Part shown: in pieces, positions 51,598-59,266 of the stretch
Layout: each line of letters opens with the position of its first letter
Position numbering within the stretch: the stretch's first letter is position 1
Assembly (NCBI GenBank): GCA_041912595.1
Contig: JAYRMR010000022.1
Coordinates: 1-64,000 of the forward strand
Source of the DNA: Roseateles_B sp041912595
GTDB lineage: Bacteria > Pseudomonadota > Gammaproteobacteria > Burkholderiales > Burkholderiaceae_C
Direction: 5' to 3'
DNA: 64,000 nt
Made by a program: the position numbers and the translations under genes
The notes under the pieces: model-generated
What the model saw: the letters and a program-made list of their open reading frames with translations, nothing else
What the model was told of the DNA's origin: nothing
Databases searched by the model: none

Positions 51598-52905
51598 ATG
51601 AACCATGTGCGCGCCAGCACGGCGCACTTCCACTTCAAGCCCTGGAACGTCGGCCGCTGGCTGGTGTGGGGCTTCTATGCCTTGCTGCTCGGCGTGGCGC
51701 CGCTGCTGTGGACCAGCAGCCTCGCCCACACCATGCTGTCGCAGATGGGCATCGGCATCATCGCCTGCCTGGCCTACAACCTGCTGCTGGGGCAGGGCGG
51801 CATGCTGAGCTTCGGGCACGCGGTCTACAGCGGGCTCGGCGCCTTCCTGGCCATGCACACGCTGAACCAGGTCTCGGCCGGTCAGCTGGCGCTGCCGGTG
51901 AGCCTCGTGCCGCTGGCGGGCGGCCTGGCCGGGCTCTTCTTCGCGGCACTGTTCGGCTATGTCTCGACCAAGAAGTCCGGCACGCCCTTCGCGATGATCA
52001 CGCTGGGCCTGGGCGAGCTGATCTGGTCGATGTCGCTGATGCTGCCGGAGTTCTTCGGCGGGGAGGGCGGCGTCTCCGGCAACCGCGTGGTGGGCGCGCC
52101 GGTGCTGGGCATCAGCTTCGGGCCGCAGATCCAGGTCTACTACCTGATCGCGCTCTACTGCTTCATCAGCACGGCCGCGCTCTTCGCGCTCACGCGCACG
52201 CCGCTGGGGCGCATGCTCAACGCGGTGCGGGACAACCCCGAGCGCGTCGAGTTCATCGGCTACGACACCCGCTGGGTGCGCTTCCTGGCCTTCCTGATCT
52301 CGGGATTCTTCGCGGGCATCGCGGGCGGCCTGGGCGCGCTCAACTTCGAGATCGTCACGGCCGAGGTCGTGGGCGCGGCGCGCTCCGGCGGCTATCTGCT
52401 CTTCACCTTCCTCGGCGGGGCGACGTTCTTCTTCGGGCCCATCATCGGTGCGGTGCTGATGGTGCTCGCCGGCGTGCTGCTGTCCGAGCTGACGCAGGCC
52501 TGGCTGCTCTACCTCGGCCTCGTCTTCCTCTTCATGGTCGTCTACGCGCCGGGCGGCATCGCCTCGCTGATCATGATGAACCTGCGCGTCGCGGCCTTCG
52601 GCAAGCTCTCGCGCCTGTGGACGGCCTACCTCGCGCTGGCCGGCACCGGGCTCACCGTGCTGCTGGGCGCGAGCTGCATCGTGGAGATGCTCTACCACCT
52701 GCAGCTCAACGCGGCGATGGGGCCGGAGCTGGGCTTCATGGGCGCCCGCATCCGCAGCAACTCGGTCGATGCCTGGTTCGGCGCGGGGCTGGCCATGGCC
52801 GTGGGCCTGGCGCTCTTCGAGCTGGCACGGCGGCGCTTCAAGGCGGAATGGGACCAGACCCAGGAAGAGATCGAGCAGGACATCAAGCGTCGGGAGAGCC
52901 TGTGA
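51598..52905 (+). CDS. livM: Branched-chain-type ABC transporter permease, LivM
   Basis: A 435-residue permease. The core is MGIGIIACLAYNLLLGQGGMLSFG, FAMITLGLGELIWSMSLM and the ATPase-contact loop TPLGRMLNAVRDNPERVEFIGYD. After the usual end of the family near YAPGGIASLIMM, about 100 further residues carry two more membrane helices (YLALAGTGLTVLLGASCIVEML, WFGAGLAMAVGLALFELA) and a charged tail (QTQEEIEQDIKRRES). Its TGA overlaps the GTG start of the ATPase gene, so translation is coupled. Confidence 0.9.
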   Translation: MNHVRASTAHFHFKPWNVGRWLVWGFYALLLGVAPLLWTSSLAHTMLSQMGIGIIACLAYNLLLGQGGMLSFGHAVYSGLGAFLAMHTLNQVSAGQLALPVSLVPLAGGLAGLFFAALFGYVSTKKSGTPFAMITLGLGELIWSMSLMLPEFFGGEGGVSGNRVVGAPVLGISFGPQIQVYYLIALYCFISTAALFALTRTPLGRMLNAVRDNPERVEFIGYDTRWVRFLAFLISGFFAGIAGGLGALNFEIVTAEVVGAARSGGYLLFTFLGGATFFFGPIIGAVLMVLAGVLLSELTQAWLLYLGLVFLFMVVYAPGGIASLIMMNLRVAAFGKLSRLWTAYLALAGTGLTVLLGASCIVEMLYHLQLNAAMGPELGFMGARIRSNSVDAWFGAGLAMAVGLALFELARRRFKAEWDQTQEEIEQDIKRRESL

Positions 52906-53705
52906 GCGAGCACCTCAACACGCCGGACGGCGCCTATGCGCTCGAGCTGCTGGACCTGCGCAAGCGCTTCGGCCGCAGCGAGATCATCCGCGGCGCGCAG
53001 CTGCAGGTGCGCGCGGGCGAGCGCGTCGCGCTGATCGGTCCCAACGGCGCGGGCAAGTCCACGCTGTTCAACCTCATCAGCGGCCGCTTCGCGCCCACGA
53101 GCGGCGAGGTGCGCCTGCACGGCCGGCGCATCAGTGGCCTGCCGCCGTACCAGATCAACCGCCTCGGGCTGGCGCGCAGCTTCCAGGTGTCCAACCTGTT
53201 CTCGCGCCTGTCGGTGTTCGAGAACATCCGCTGCGCGCTGCTGTGGTCCATGGGCTACCGCTACAGCTTCTGGCACTTCCTGGCCGGGCTGGACGGACTC
53301 AATGACCGCGTGGAGGAGTTGCTGGAGCAGATCCAGCTGGACCGCCGGCGCGACGTGCTGGCCATGAACCTCACCTACGCCGAGGCACGGGCGCTGGAGA
53401 TCGGCATGACCATCGCGAGCGGCGCTTCCGTGATCCTGCTGGACGAGCCCACCGCGGGCATGAGCAAGAGCGAGACGCAGCGCTTCATCCAGCTCATCCG
53501 GCAGGTCACCGAGGGGCGCACGCTGCTGACGGTGGAGCACGACATGGGCGTGGTCTTCGGGCTGGCCGACCGCATCGCGGTGCTGGTCTATGGCGAGGTC
53601 ATCGCCTTCGACACCCCCGAGGCCGTGCGCGCGGATGCCCGGGTGCAGCAGGCCTATCTGGGATCGGTGCTGGCCGAGCACGCGGCGGCGGGAGCGACGG
53701 CATGA
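52902..53705 (+). CDS. livG: Branched-chain-type ABC transporter ATPase, LivG
   Basis: A 267-residue ATPase starting at the GTG at 52902, which overlaps the livM stop. Walker A is GPNGAGKST at residues 46-54. The LivG-specific helix follows (NRLGLARSFQVSNLFSRLSV), then signature-region residues (LTYAEARALEIGMTIA), in which the usual LSGGQQR-like motif has become LTYAEAR as in other LivG proteins of this branch. Walker B is VILLDEPTAGMS and the switch His is in LTVEHDMGVVFGLA. It pairs with the downstream LivF. Frame upstream of 52902 belongs to livM in another phase. Confidence 0.91.
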   Translation: MSEHLNTPDGAYALELLDLRKRFGRSEIIRGAQLQVRAGERVALIGPNGAGKSTLFNLISGRFAPTSGEVRLHGRRISGLPPYQINRLGLARSFQVSNLFSRLSVFENIRCALLWSMGYRYSFWHFLAGLDGLNDRVEELLEQIQLDRRRDVLAMNLTYAEARALEIGMTIASGASVILLDEPTAGMSKSETQRFIQLIRQVTEGRTLLTVEHDMGVVFGLADRIAVLVYGEVIAFDTPEAVRADARVQQAYLGSVLAEHAAAGATA

Positions 53706-54421
53706 CATCGGAAAAGACAGGGCGCCGCCTGGTGCTGGACAAGGTCCACGCCTTCTACGGCAAGAGCCACGTGCTGCACGGCGTGGACCTGGTCGTGCAG
53801 CCCGGCGAGATCGTCGCGCTGCTGGGCCGCAACGGCTCGGGGCGCTCGACCACGGCCAAGACCATCATGGGCCTGGTGGACGGCACGGGCTCGGTGCGCT
53901 TCGGCGAGCAGGAACTGCTGGGGCGCAAGGCCTTCGAGATTGCCCATGCGGGCATCGGCTACGTGCCCGAGAACCGCGACATCTTCCCCAAGCTGACGGT
54001 GCACCAGAACCTGCTCCTCGGCCAGAAGCGCGGGGCCCGGAACCCGCGCTGGGGCTTCGAGGACATGTACCGCATGTTCCCCCGGCTCCTGGAACGCCAG
54101 CACACCGAGGCCGGCGTGCTGTCGGGCGGCGAGCAGCAGATGCTGACGCTGTGCCGCACGCTGATGGGCGACCCGGACCTGATCCTCATCGACGAGCCGA
54201 CCGAGGGCCTGGCGCCGATGATCGTCGAGCTGGTGGCGCAGTACCTGCAGGAGCTCAAGCGCCGCGGCATCGCCGTGCTGCTGATCGAGCAGAAGCTGGC
54301 CATCGCCCTGGACATCGCCGAGCGCTGCTACGTCATGGGCCACGGGCGCATGGTCTTCGAGGGCACGCCCGCCGATCTGCGGGCCAACGCCTACATCCGC
54401 AAGGAGTGGCTCGAGGTCTAG
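53702..54421 (+). CDS. livF: Branched-chain-type ABC transporter ATPase, LivF (Walker A Lys to Arg)
   Basis: A 239-residue ATPase whose ATG overlaps the livG stop (ATGA). Walker A reads GRNGSGRST at residues 42-50, so the normally essential lysine is Arg48. The rest is intact: signature LSGGEQQMLTLCRTLM, Walker B LILIDEPTEGLAP and a switch position EQKLA where His is also replaced (LLIEQKLAIALDIA), as is common in LivF. The change suggests that one of the two ATP sites has reduced hydrolysis, with LivG carrying the active site. This is inference from the motif. Confidence 0.92.
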   Translation: MTSEKTGRRLVLDKVHAFYGKSHVLHGVDLVVQPGEIVALLGRNGSGRSTTAKTIMGLVDGTGSVRFGEQELLGRKAFEIAHAGIGYVPENRDIFPKLTVHQNLLLGQKRGARNPRWGFEDMYRMFPRLLERQHTEAGVLSGGEQQMLTLCRTLMGDPDLILIDEPTEGLAPMIVELVAQYLQELKRRGIAVLLIEQKLAIALDIAERCYVMGHGRMVFEGTPADLRANAYIRKEWLEV

Positions 54422-54638
54422 CTGGAGGTCCAGCGCCTGCCGGCGCCTGCGTGCGGGATTGCGGCTTTCCCACCACAGCCGGGGCGTGAGGAATCGGCGC
54501 CATCCCCTGCCTGAAGGGGCCAGGTCTTGCTTGCCCCTACCTTGAGGATGGTCTCGCCAGACGGCCGGCGTTACATTGTTTCCAGCCCGGTGAGGCAGCC
54601 CCTCGCCGGGGCCTCCGTTCACCACCGGCGCAGGGGGA

Positions 54639-55001
54639 ATGATGGAGAACGCAACGATGTCGATGCTGATGGGTGCCCTGGGCGGTCTGCTGCTCGGGCT
54701 TGTGGGGGCCGGCCTGTGGGCCTGGCAGGGCCAGAAGGCGCTGAAACAGCGCCTCGCCCAGATGGACGCCACGCGCCAGCAGCTCTCCCAGCAGAACACC
54801 GCGGCCCGCCGCCAGATCGAGCAGCTGCAGAAGGAGCTCTCCGGCATGCGCCTGGCCGACGAGCGCGCCCATCACCGCGTCGTGCACCACGAGCCCCTGC
54901 CCGACACCGGCGACAGCGTCACACCCGAGCTGCTGCCCGAGGACGAGCCCGAGCGCCCCAACGACGGCTTCGCACCCACCCAGCTGCTCAACCGCGGCTG
55001 A
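54639..55001 (+). CDS. Small membrane-anchored coiled-coil protein
   Basis: A 120-residue protein. An N-terminal membrane helix (MGALGGLLLGLVGAGLWAW) is followed by a coiled coil (KALKQRLAQMDATRQQLSQQ, RRQIEQLQKELSGM) and an acidic Pro-rich tail ending FAPTQLLNRG. The start is uncertain among ATG codons at 54639, 54642 and 54657; GGAG at 54644-54647 would suit the last. An open frame on the opposite strand has no domain or membrane logic. Function not recognised. Confidence 0.6.
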   Translation: MMENATMSMLMGALGGLLLGLVGAGLWAWQGQKALKQRLAQMDATRQQLSQQNTAARRQIEQLQKELSGMRLADERAHHRVVHHEPLPDTGDSVTPELLPEDEPERPNDGFAPTQLLNRG

Positions 55002-55333
55002 CACCGCCGGGCCGGGAGGCCCCGCGTGGCCCCCCGTGACTCCGCATGGCCGTGCGTGCCCACTGGCACGCCGGTCCCCTTCGACAGGGGCAGGGCCGCT
55101 TCGTCACACCGCCGCGGCGCCACTCGCCGTACCATCGAGCCGCCTCGTCGCCTGATCCCGCCTGATGCCCCCTGTGCGCGCCTCGCTCAGGGTTCTCCCC
55201 GGTCTGTCGCCGCTGGGACAGGATCAGCGCCCGGGGCCTGCCTAGAATCGAACGATCGTTCTATTTCTGCGGCGCGCATGACTCGCATGACGGTCGCCGC
55301 AGCCCTCCACTGCACAAGGAAGGAAGCCCGCCC
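55002..55333. other. Intergenic region upstream of the beta-oxidation operon
   Basis: 332 bases without a gene. Its right end holds a minus-10-like TAGAAT at 55243-55248 and a 12-bp palindrome at 55250-55261. The left 230 bases show nothing recognisable beyond GC-rich short dyads. Confidence 0.5.
55243..55261 (+). promoter_or_regulatory. Promoter element and TetR-type operator of the beta-oxidation operon
   Basis: TAGAAT (55243-55248) matches five of six minus-10 positions. GAACGATCGTTC (55250-55261) is a perfect 12-bp palindrome placed where the transcript would start, an ideal position for repression. Fatty-acid catabolism genes in beta-proteobacteria are often controlled by TetR-family repressors that release on acyl-CoA (family knowledge). 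No such gene is in the window. Confidence 0.55.
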
Positions 55334-57442
55334 ATGAGTGCCAGCTACGAGGTCCACGGCGCCGTTGCCGTGATCACCCTGAACAACCCGCCGGTCAACG
55401 GTCTGGGCTATGCCACGCGCAAGGCGGTGGCCGAAGGCATCGACCAGGCGGAGGCGGACGCCGCCATCAAGGCCGTGGTCATCACCGGCGCCGGCAAGGC
55501 CTTCTCGGGCGGCGCCGACATCCGCGAGTTCGGCAGCCCCAAGGCGCTGGCCGAGCCCAATCTGCATTCGCTGATCGCCAAGGTCGAGGCCTGCAGCAAG
55601 CCGGTGATCGCGGCCATCCACACCGTCTGCATGGGCGGCGGGCTGGAACTCTCGCTGGGCTGCCACTACCGCGTCGCCGCACCGGGCGCCAAGATCGCGC
55701 TGCCCGAGGTCAAGATCGGCCTGCTGCCCGGCGCCGGCGGCACGCAGCGGCTGCCGCGCGCGCTGGGCGTCGAGCCGGCGCTGAACATGATCGTCAGCGG
55801 CGAGGCCGTCGAGAGCCAGCTGCTGGCGATGGTCCCCGGCCAGAAGCTCTTCGACAAGATCACCGGCAGCGACGTGCTGGGCGATGCCCTCGCGTTCGCC
55901 GAGACCGTCATCGCGAAGCACGCCGACGGCAGCCCGCTGCCCCGCGTGCGTGACCTCAAGGCCCGCCACGCCGAGCCCGACGCCTACTTCCAGTTCGCCC
56001 GCAACATGGTGGCGGCGCAGGCCAAGCACTTCCCCGCGCCGCTGCGCTGCCTGGAGGCCGTGGCCGCCTCGGTCTACAAGCCCTTCGACGAAGGCATCAA
56101 GGCCGAGCGCGAAGGCTTCCTCGCGCTCATGATGACGCCGGAGTCCAAGGCCCTGCGCCACGCCTTCTTCGCCGAGCGCGCCACCAGCAAGATCCCCGAC
56201 GTGCCCGAGGACACGCCCAAGCGCGACATCAGGAAGGTCGCGGTCATCGGTGCCGGCACCATGGGCGGCGGCATCAGCATGAACTTCCTGAATGCCGGCA
56301 TCCCGGTGGTCATCCTCGAGATGAAGCAGGACGCGCTGGACCGTGGCCTCGCCACGATCCGCAAGAACTACGAGGCCCAGGTCAAGAAGGGCAAGCTCAA
56401 GGAAGAGAAGTACCAGCAGCGCATGGCCCTGCTGAGCAGCACGCTGAGCTACGCCGACATCGGCGACGCGGACCTGGTGATCGAGGCCGTCTTCGAGGAC
56501 ATCGGCGTCAAGCAGCAGGTCTTCGAGCAGCTCGACGCCGTGATGAAGCCCGGCGCAATCCTCGCGTCCAACACCTCGACGCTGGACGTCAACCGCATCG
56601 CCGCCTTCACGAAGCGCCCCGAGGACGTCATCGGCATGCACTTCTTCAGCCCGGCCAATGTGATGAAGCTGCTGGAGGTCGTGCGCGGGGCGAAGACGGC
56701 CAAGGACGTGCTCGCCACCGTGATGGCCCTGGGCAAGACCATCCGCAAGACCTGCGTGGTTTCGGGCGTGTGCGACGGCTTCATCGGCAACCGCATGATC
56801 GAGCAGTACAGCCGCCAGGCCGGCTTCCTGCTGGAGGAGGGCTGCACGCCGCAGCAGGTGGACAAGGCCGTCGAGAAGTTCGGCTTCGCGATGGGTCCCT
56901 TCCGCATGGGCGACCTCGCCGGCAACGATGTGGGCTGGTACATCCGCAAGCGCCGCTACCAGGAGAAGCCGCACCTGCGCTACTCGAAGACGGCGGACCT
57001 GCTGTGCGAGATGGGCCGCTTCGGCCAGAAGACCGGCGCCGGCTGGTACGACTACGCTGCGGGCAAGCGCGACGCGATTCCCTCGCCGGTCGTCGTGGAG
57101 ATGATCGAGCAGCACCGCGCCGCGCAGGGCATCACGCCGCGCAAGATCAGCGACGAGGAGATCGTCCATCGCCTCGTGTTCTCGCTCGTCAACGAGGCCG
57201 CGCACATCCTGGAGGAGGGCATCGCCCTGCGCGCCTCCGACATCGACATGGTCTACCTCACCGGCTACGGCTTCCCGCTGTGGCGCGGCGGCCCCATGTG
57301 CTATGCCGACACCGTCGGCCTCTACAACGTGGTCGAGGCCATGAAGCGCTTCGCCCGCAACCCGCTCGACGATGCCAGCTTCTGGCAGCCCGCGCCGCTG
57401 ATCCAGCGCCTCGTGGCCGAAGGCAAGTCATTCACGGAATGA
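55334..57442 (+). CDS. fadB: Bifunctional enoyl-CoA hydratase / 3-hydroxyacyl-CoA dehydrogenase
   Basis: A 702-residue beta-oxidation enzyme. Residues 1-190 are a crotonase domain (AFSGGADIREFG, CMGGGLELSLGCHYR with a catalytic Glu, KIGLLPGAGGTQRLPR). From about 300 comes the 3-hydroxyacyl-CoA dehydrogenase with the NAD motif GAGTMGG at 306-312, GMHFFSPANVMKLLEVV with the catalytic His, and two C-terminal helical domains (NRMIEQYSRQAGFLLEEG, YGFPLWRGGPMCYAD). It hydrates 2-enoyl-CoA and oxidises the product to 3-ketoacyl-CoA, which the thiolase encoded next cleaves. The FadJ/PimF-type variant is an alternative name. Confidence 0.94.
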   Translation: MSASYEVHGAVAVITLNNPPVNGLGYATRKAVAEGIDQAEADAAIKAVVITGAGKAFSGGADIREFGSPKALAEPNLHSLIAKVEACSKPVIAAIHTVCMGGGLELSLGCHYRVAAPGAKIALPEVKIGLLPGAGGTQRLPRALGVEPALNMIVSGEAVESQLLAMVPGQKLFDKITGSDVLGDALAFAETVIAKHADGSPLPRVRDLKARHAEPDAYFQFARNMVAAQAKHFPAPLRCLEAVAASVYKPFDEGIKAEREGFLALMMTPESKALRHAFFAERATSKIPDVPEDTPKRDIRKVAVIGAGTMGGGISMNFLNAGIPVVILEMKQDALDRGLATIRKNYEAQVKKGKLKEEKYQQRMALLSSTLSYADIGDADLVIEAVFEDIGVKQQVFEQLDAVMKPGAILASNTSTLDVNRIAAFTKRPEDVIGMHFFSPANVMKLLEVVRGAKTAKDVLATVMALGKTIRKTCVVSGVCDGFIGNRMIEQYSRQAGFLLEEGCTPQQVDKAVEKFGFAMGPFRMGDLAGNDVGWYIRKRRYQEKPHLRYSKTADLLCEMGRFGQKTGAGWYDYAAGKRDAIPSPVVVEMIEQHRAAQGITPRKISDEEIVHRLVFSLVNEAAHILEEGIALRASDIDMVYLTGYGFPLWRGGPMCYADTVGLYNVVEAMKRFARNPLDDASFWQPAPLIQRLVAEGKSFTE

Positions 57443-57445
57443 TCC

Positions 57446-57519
57446 ACCCCCTGCTGGCTTCGCCAGCCCCCTCGAGGGGTGCACCCGCAGGCCCGGCCGA
57501 GCCGGATCCTCGGGCGTCA
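57446..57519. repeat. Diverged copy of the phaB-IclR inverted-repeat arm
   Basis: The segment starting CACCCCCTGCTGGCTTCGCC aligns along its length with the arm of the element at 26039-26436, sharing GGCTTCGCC, the CCCC-x-GGGG dyad, the GGCCCGG run and GCCGGATCC in the same order and spacing. It also starts within a few bases of a stop codon (that of the hydratase/dehydrogenase gene). Only one arm is present. Confidence 0.7.
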
Positions 57520-57577
57520 CTGGGATTGAGTTGAGGTTTGCGGCGAGCTGGTCTCGCCTCATCGCGGAGAGTTTTGT

Positions 57578-58753
57578 ATGAGCCAAGCACTGATTGTTTC
57601 CACCGCCCGTACCCCGCTCAGCAAGAGCTGGAAGGGCGCCTTCAACATGACCCACGGCGCCACGCTGGGCGGCCATGTGGTCCGGGCCGCCGTCGAGCGC
57701 GCGGGCGTCACGCCCGATGACATCGAGGACGTGCTGATGGGCTGCGCCTTCCCCGAGGGCGGCACGGGCAACAACATCGCGCGACAGATCGCGCTTCGCG
57801 CCGGCCTGCCGGTCAGCGTTGCCGGCCTGACCGTCAACCGCTTCTGCTCCAGCGGCCTGCAGACCATCGCCATGGCCGCGCAGCGCATCATCGCCGGCGA
57901 GGGCGATGTCTACGTGGCCGGCGGCGTGGAGAGCATCTCCTGCGTGCAGCAGGAAATGAACAAGCACATGATCACGGAGAGCTGGCTGCTGAAGCACAAG
58001 CCCGAGATCTACTGGACCATGCTGCAGACCGCCGAGAACGTGGCCAAGCGCTACGGCATCTCCCGCGAGCGCATGGACCAGTACGGCGCGGGCAGCCAGC
58101 AGAAGGCCTGCGCGGCCCAGGCGGCGGGGCTCTTCGCCGAGGAGATCGCGCCCATCACCGTCACCGCGGGCGTCGTGGACAAGCTCCAGGGCCTCGTGAC
58201 GCGGGAAGTCAGTGTCAGTGTCGACGAAGGCCTGCGCGAGGGCACGACCTACGAGGGCATCAAGGACCTGCGCAGCGCGATGCCCGGCGGCGTGGTGAGC
58301 GCCGGCAATGCCAGCCAGTTCTCCGACGGCGCGGGCGCCTGCGTGCTGGCCAGCGAGGCCTACGCGCAGCGGCACGGCCTGGAACCGCTGGGCCGCTTCC
58401 TCGGCTTCGCCATCGCCGGCTGCGAGCCCGATGAAATGGGCATCGGGCCCGTGTTCGCGATCCCCAAGGTGCTCAAGCGCCTGGGCCTGACGGTGCAGGA
58501 CATCGACCTGTGGGAGCTCAACGAGGCCTTTGCCGTGCAGGTGCTCTACTGCGCCGACACGCTGGGCATCCCCATGGACCGCCTCAACGTCAATGGCGGC
58601 GCCATCGCGGTGGGGCATCCCTACGGCATGTCGGGCCAGCGCCTGACGGGCCACGCCCTGATCGAAGGCCGCCGTCGCGGCGCCAAGCGCGTGTGCGTGA
58701 CGATGTGCATCGGCGGGGGCATGGGCGCCGCAGGCGTCTTCGAGGTGCTCTGA
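57578..58753 (+). CDS. fadA: Acetyl-CoA acyltransferase (3-ketoacyl-CoA thiolase)
   Basis: A 391-residue degradative thiolase releasing acetyl-CoA from 3-ketoacyl-CoA. The nucleophile Cys90 is in VNRFCSSGLQT, the His in AVGHPYGMSGQ and the second Cys in VTMCIGGGMGAAG. It differs clearly from the biosynthetic thiolase of the pha operon in the loop GGVESISCVQQEMNKHM. It follows the fadB-like gene after 135 bases that contain a repeat, and precedes a thioesterase and acyl-CoA dehydrogenase, so it is part of the operon. Start ATG at 57578 behind CGGAGAG. Confidence 0.93.
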   Translation: MSQALIVSTARTPLSKSWKGAFNMTHGATLGGHVVRAAVERAGVTPDDIEDVLMGCAFPEGGTGNNIARQIALRAGLPVSVAGLTVNRFCSSGLQTIAMAAQRIIAGEGDVYVAGGVESISCVQQEMNKHMITESWLLKHKPEIYWTMLQTAENVAKRYGISRERMDQYGAGSQQKACAAQAAGLFAEEIAPITVTAGVVDKLQGLVTREVSVSVDEGLREGTTYEGIKDLRSAMPGGVVSAGNASQFSDGAGACVLASEAYAQRHGLEPLGRFLGFAIAGCEPDEMGIGPVFAIPKVLKRLGLTVQDIDLWELNEAFAVQVLYCADTLGIPMDRLNVNGGAIAVGHPYGMSGQRLTGHALIEGRRRGAKRVCVTMCIGGGMGAAGVFEVL

Positions 58754-58818
58754 CGTCTCGCCCGGGCGCCGCCCTGCCGGCGCTGCCCTTTTCTGGATGT
58801 CATCCGCCCGGAGCTGTC

Positions 58819-59235
58819 ATGGAACTGGACCTCGCCACGCTGCAGGGCTTCATCGCCCGTTCCCCCTTCATGGTCGAGCTGGGCGTGCAGGCCGTGGCCG
58901 TCGAGGCCGGGCGCGTGCGCACGCGCCTCGTGATCCGCGAGGGCCTGCGCCAGCACACGGGGCTTGTGCACGCCGGCGTGCTGGCCTCGCTGGCCGACCA
59001 CAGCATGGGCTCCGCGGCGCAGACCCTGGCCCCCGAGGGGCAGTGGGTGCTGACCGCCGAGCTCAAGACCAGCCTGCTGCGCGGCGCCCGCGGCCAGTTT
59101 CTGGAGTGCGAGGCCTGGGTGATCAAGGCGGGGCGCATGCTCAGCTTCACCGAGGCCGAGGTCCATGCCGTGGACGGCGACACCCGCACCCTGGTGATGA
59201 AAGCCTCGGCCACCATGGCCCTGACGCCCGCCTGA
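58819..59235 (+). CDS. PaaI-family hotdog thioesterase
   Basis: A 138-residue hotdog-fold protein. Typical elements are FMVELGVQAVAVEAGRVRTRL, the active-site segment HTGLVHAGVLASLADHSMGSAA and LTAELKTSLLRGARGQFLECEA. PaaI-type enzymes hydrolyse acyl- or aryl-CoA thioesters, releasing CoA when an intermediate accumulates. The start is the ATG at 58819, 66 bases after the thiolase stop. A second member of the family is encoded at 61953, at the end of the same run of genes. Confidence 0.9.
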   Translation: MELDLATLQGFIARSPFMVELGVQAVAVEAGRVRTRLVIREGLRQHTGLVHAGVLASLADHSMGSAAQTLAPEGQWVLTAELKTSLLRGARGQFLECEAWVIKAGRMLSFTEAEVHAVDGDTRTLVMKASATMALTPA

Positions 59236-59266
59236 GCGCGGGCCCCTTCGACTGCCGGAGATCGCC

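Noticed and set aside
50542..52698. A 718-codon frame antisense to livH and livM
   Set aside because: Low-complexity His/Gln/Arg/Asp sequence opposite clear permeases.
50997..52901. A long plus-strand frame continuous with livG
   Set aside because: Only the part from the GTG at 52902 encodes an ATPase. The upstream part overlaps livH and livM out of phase and shows no transmembrane or domain pattern.
54537..55004. A 155-codon minus-strand gene
   Set aside because: It is opposite the small membrane/coiled-coil protein, which has a sensible helix and coiled coil; the minus frame has neither a ribosome site nor a domain.
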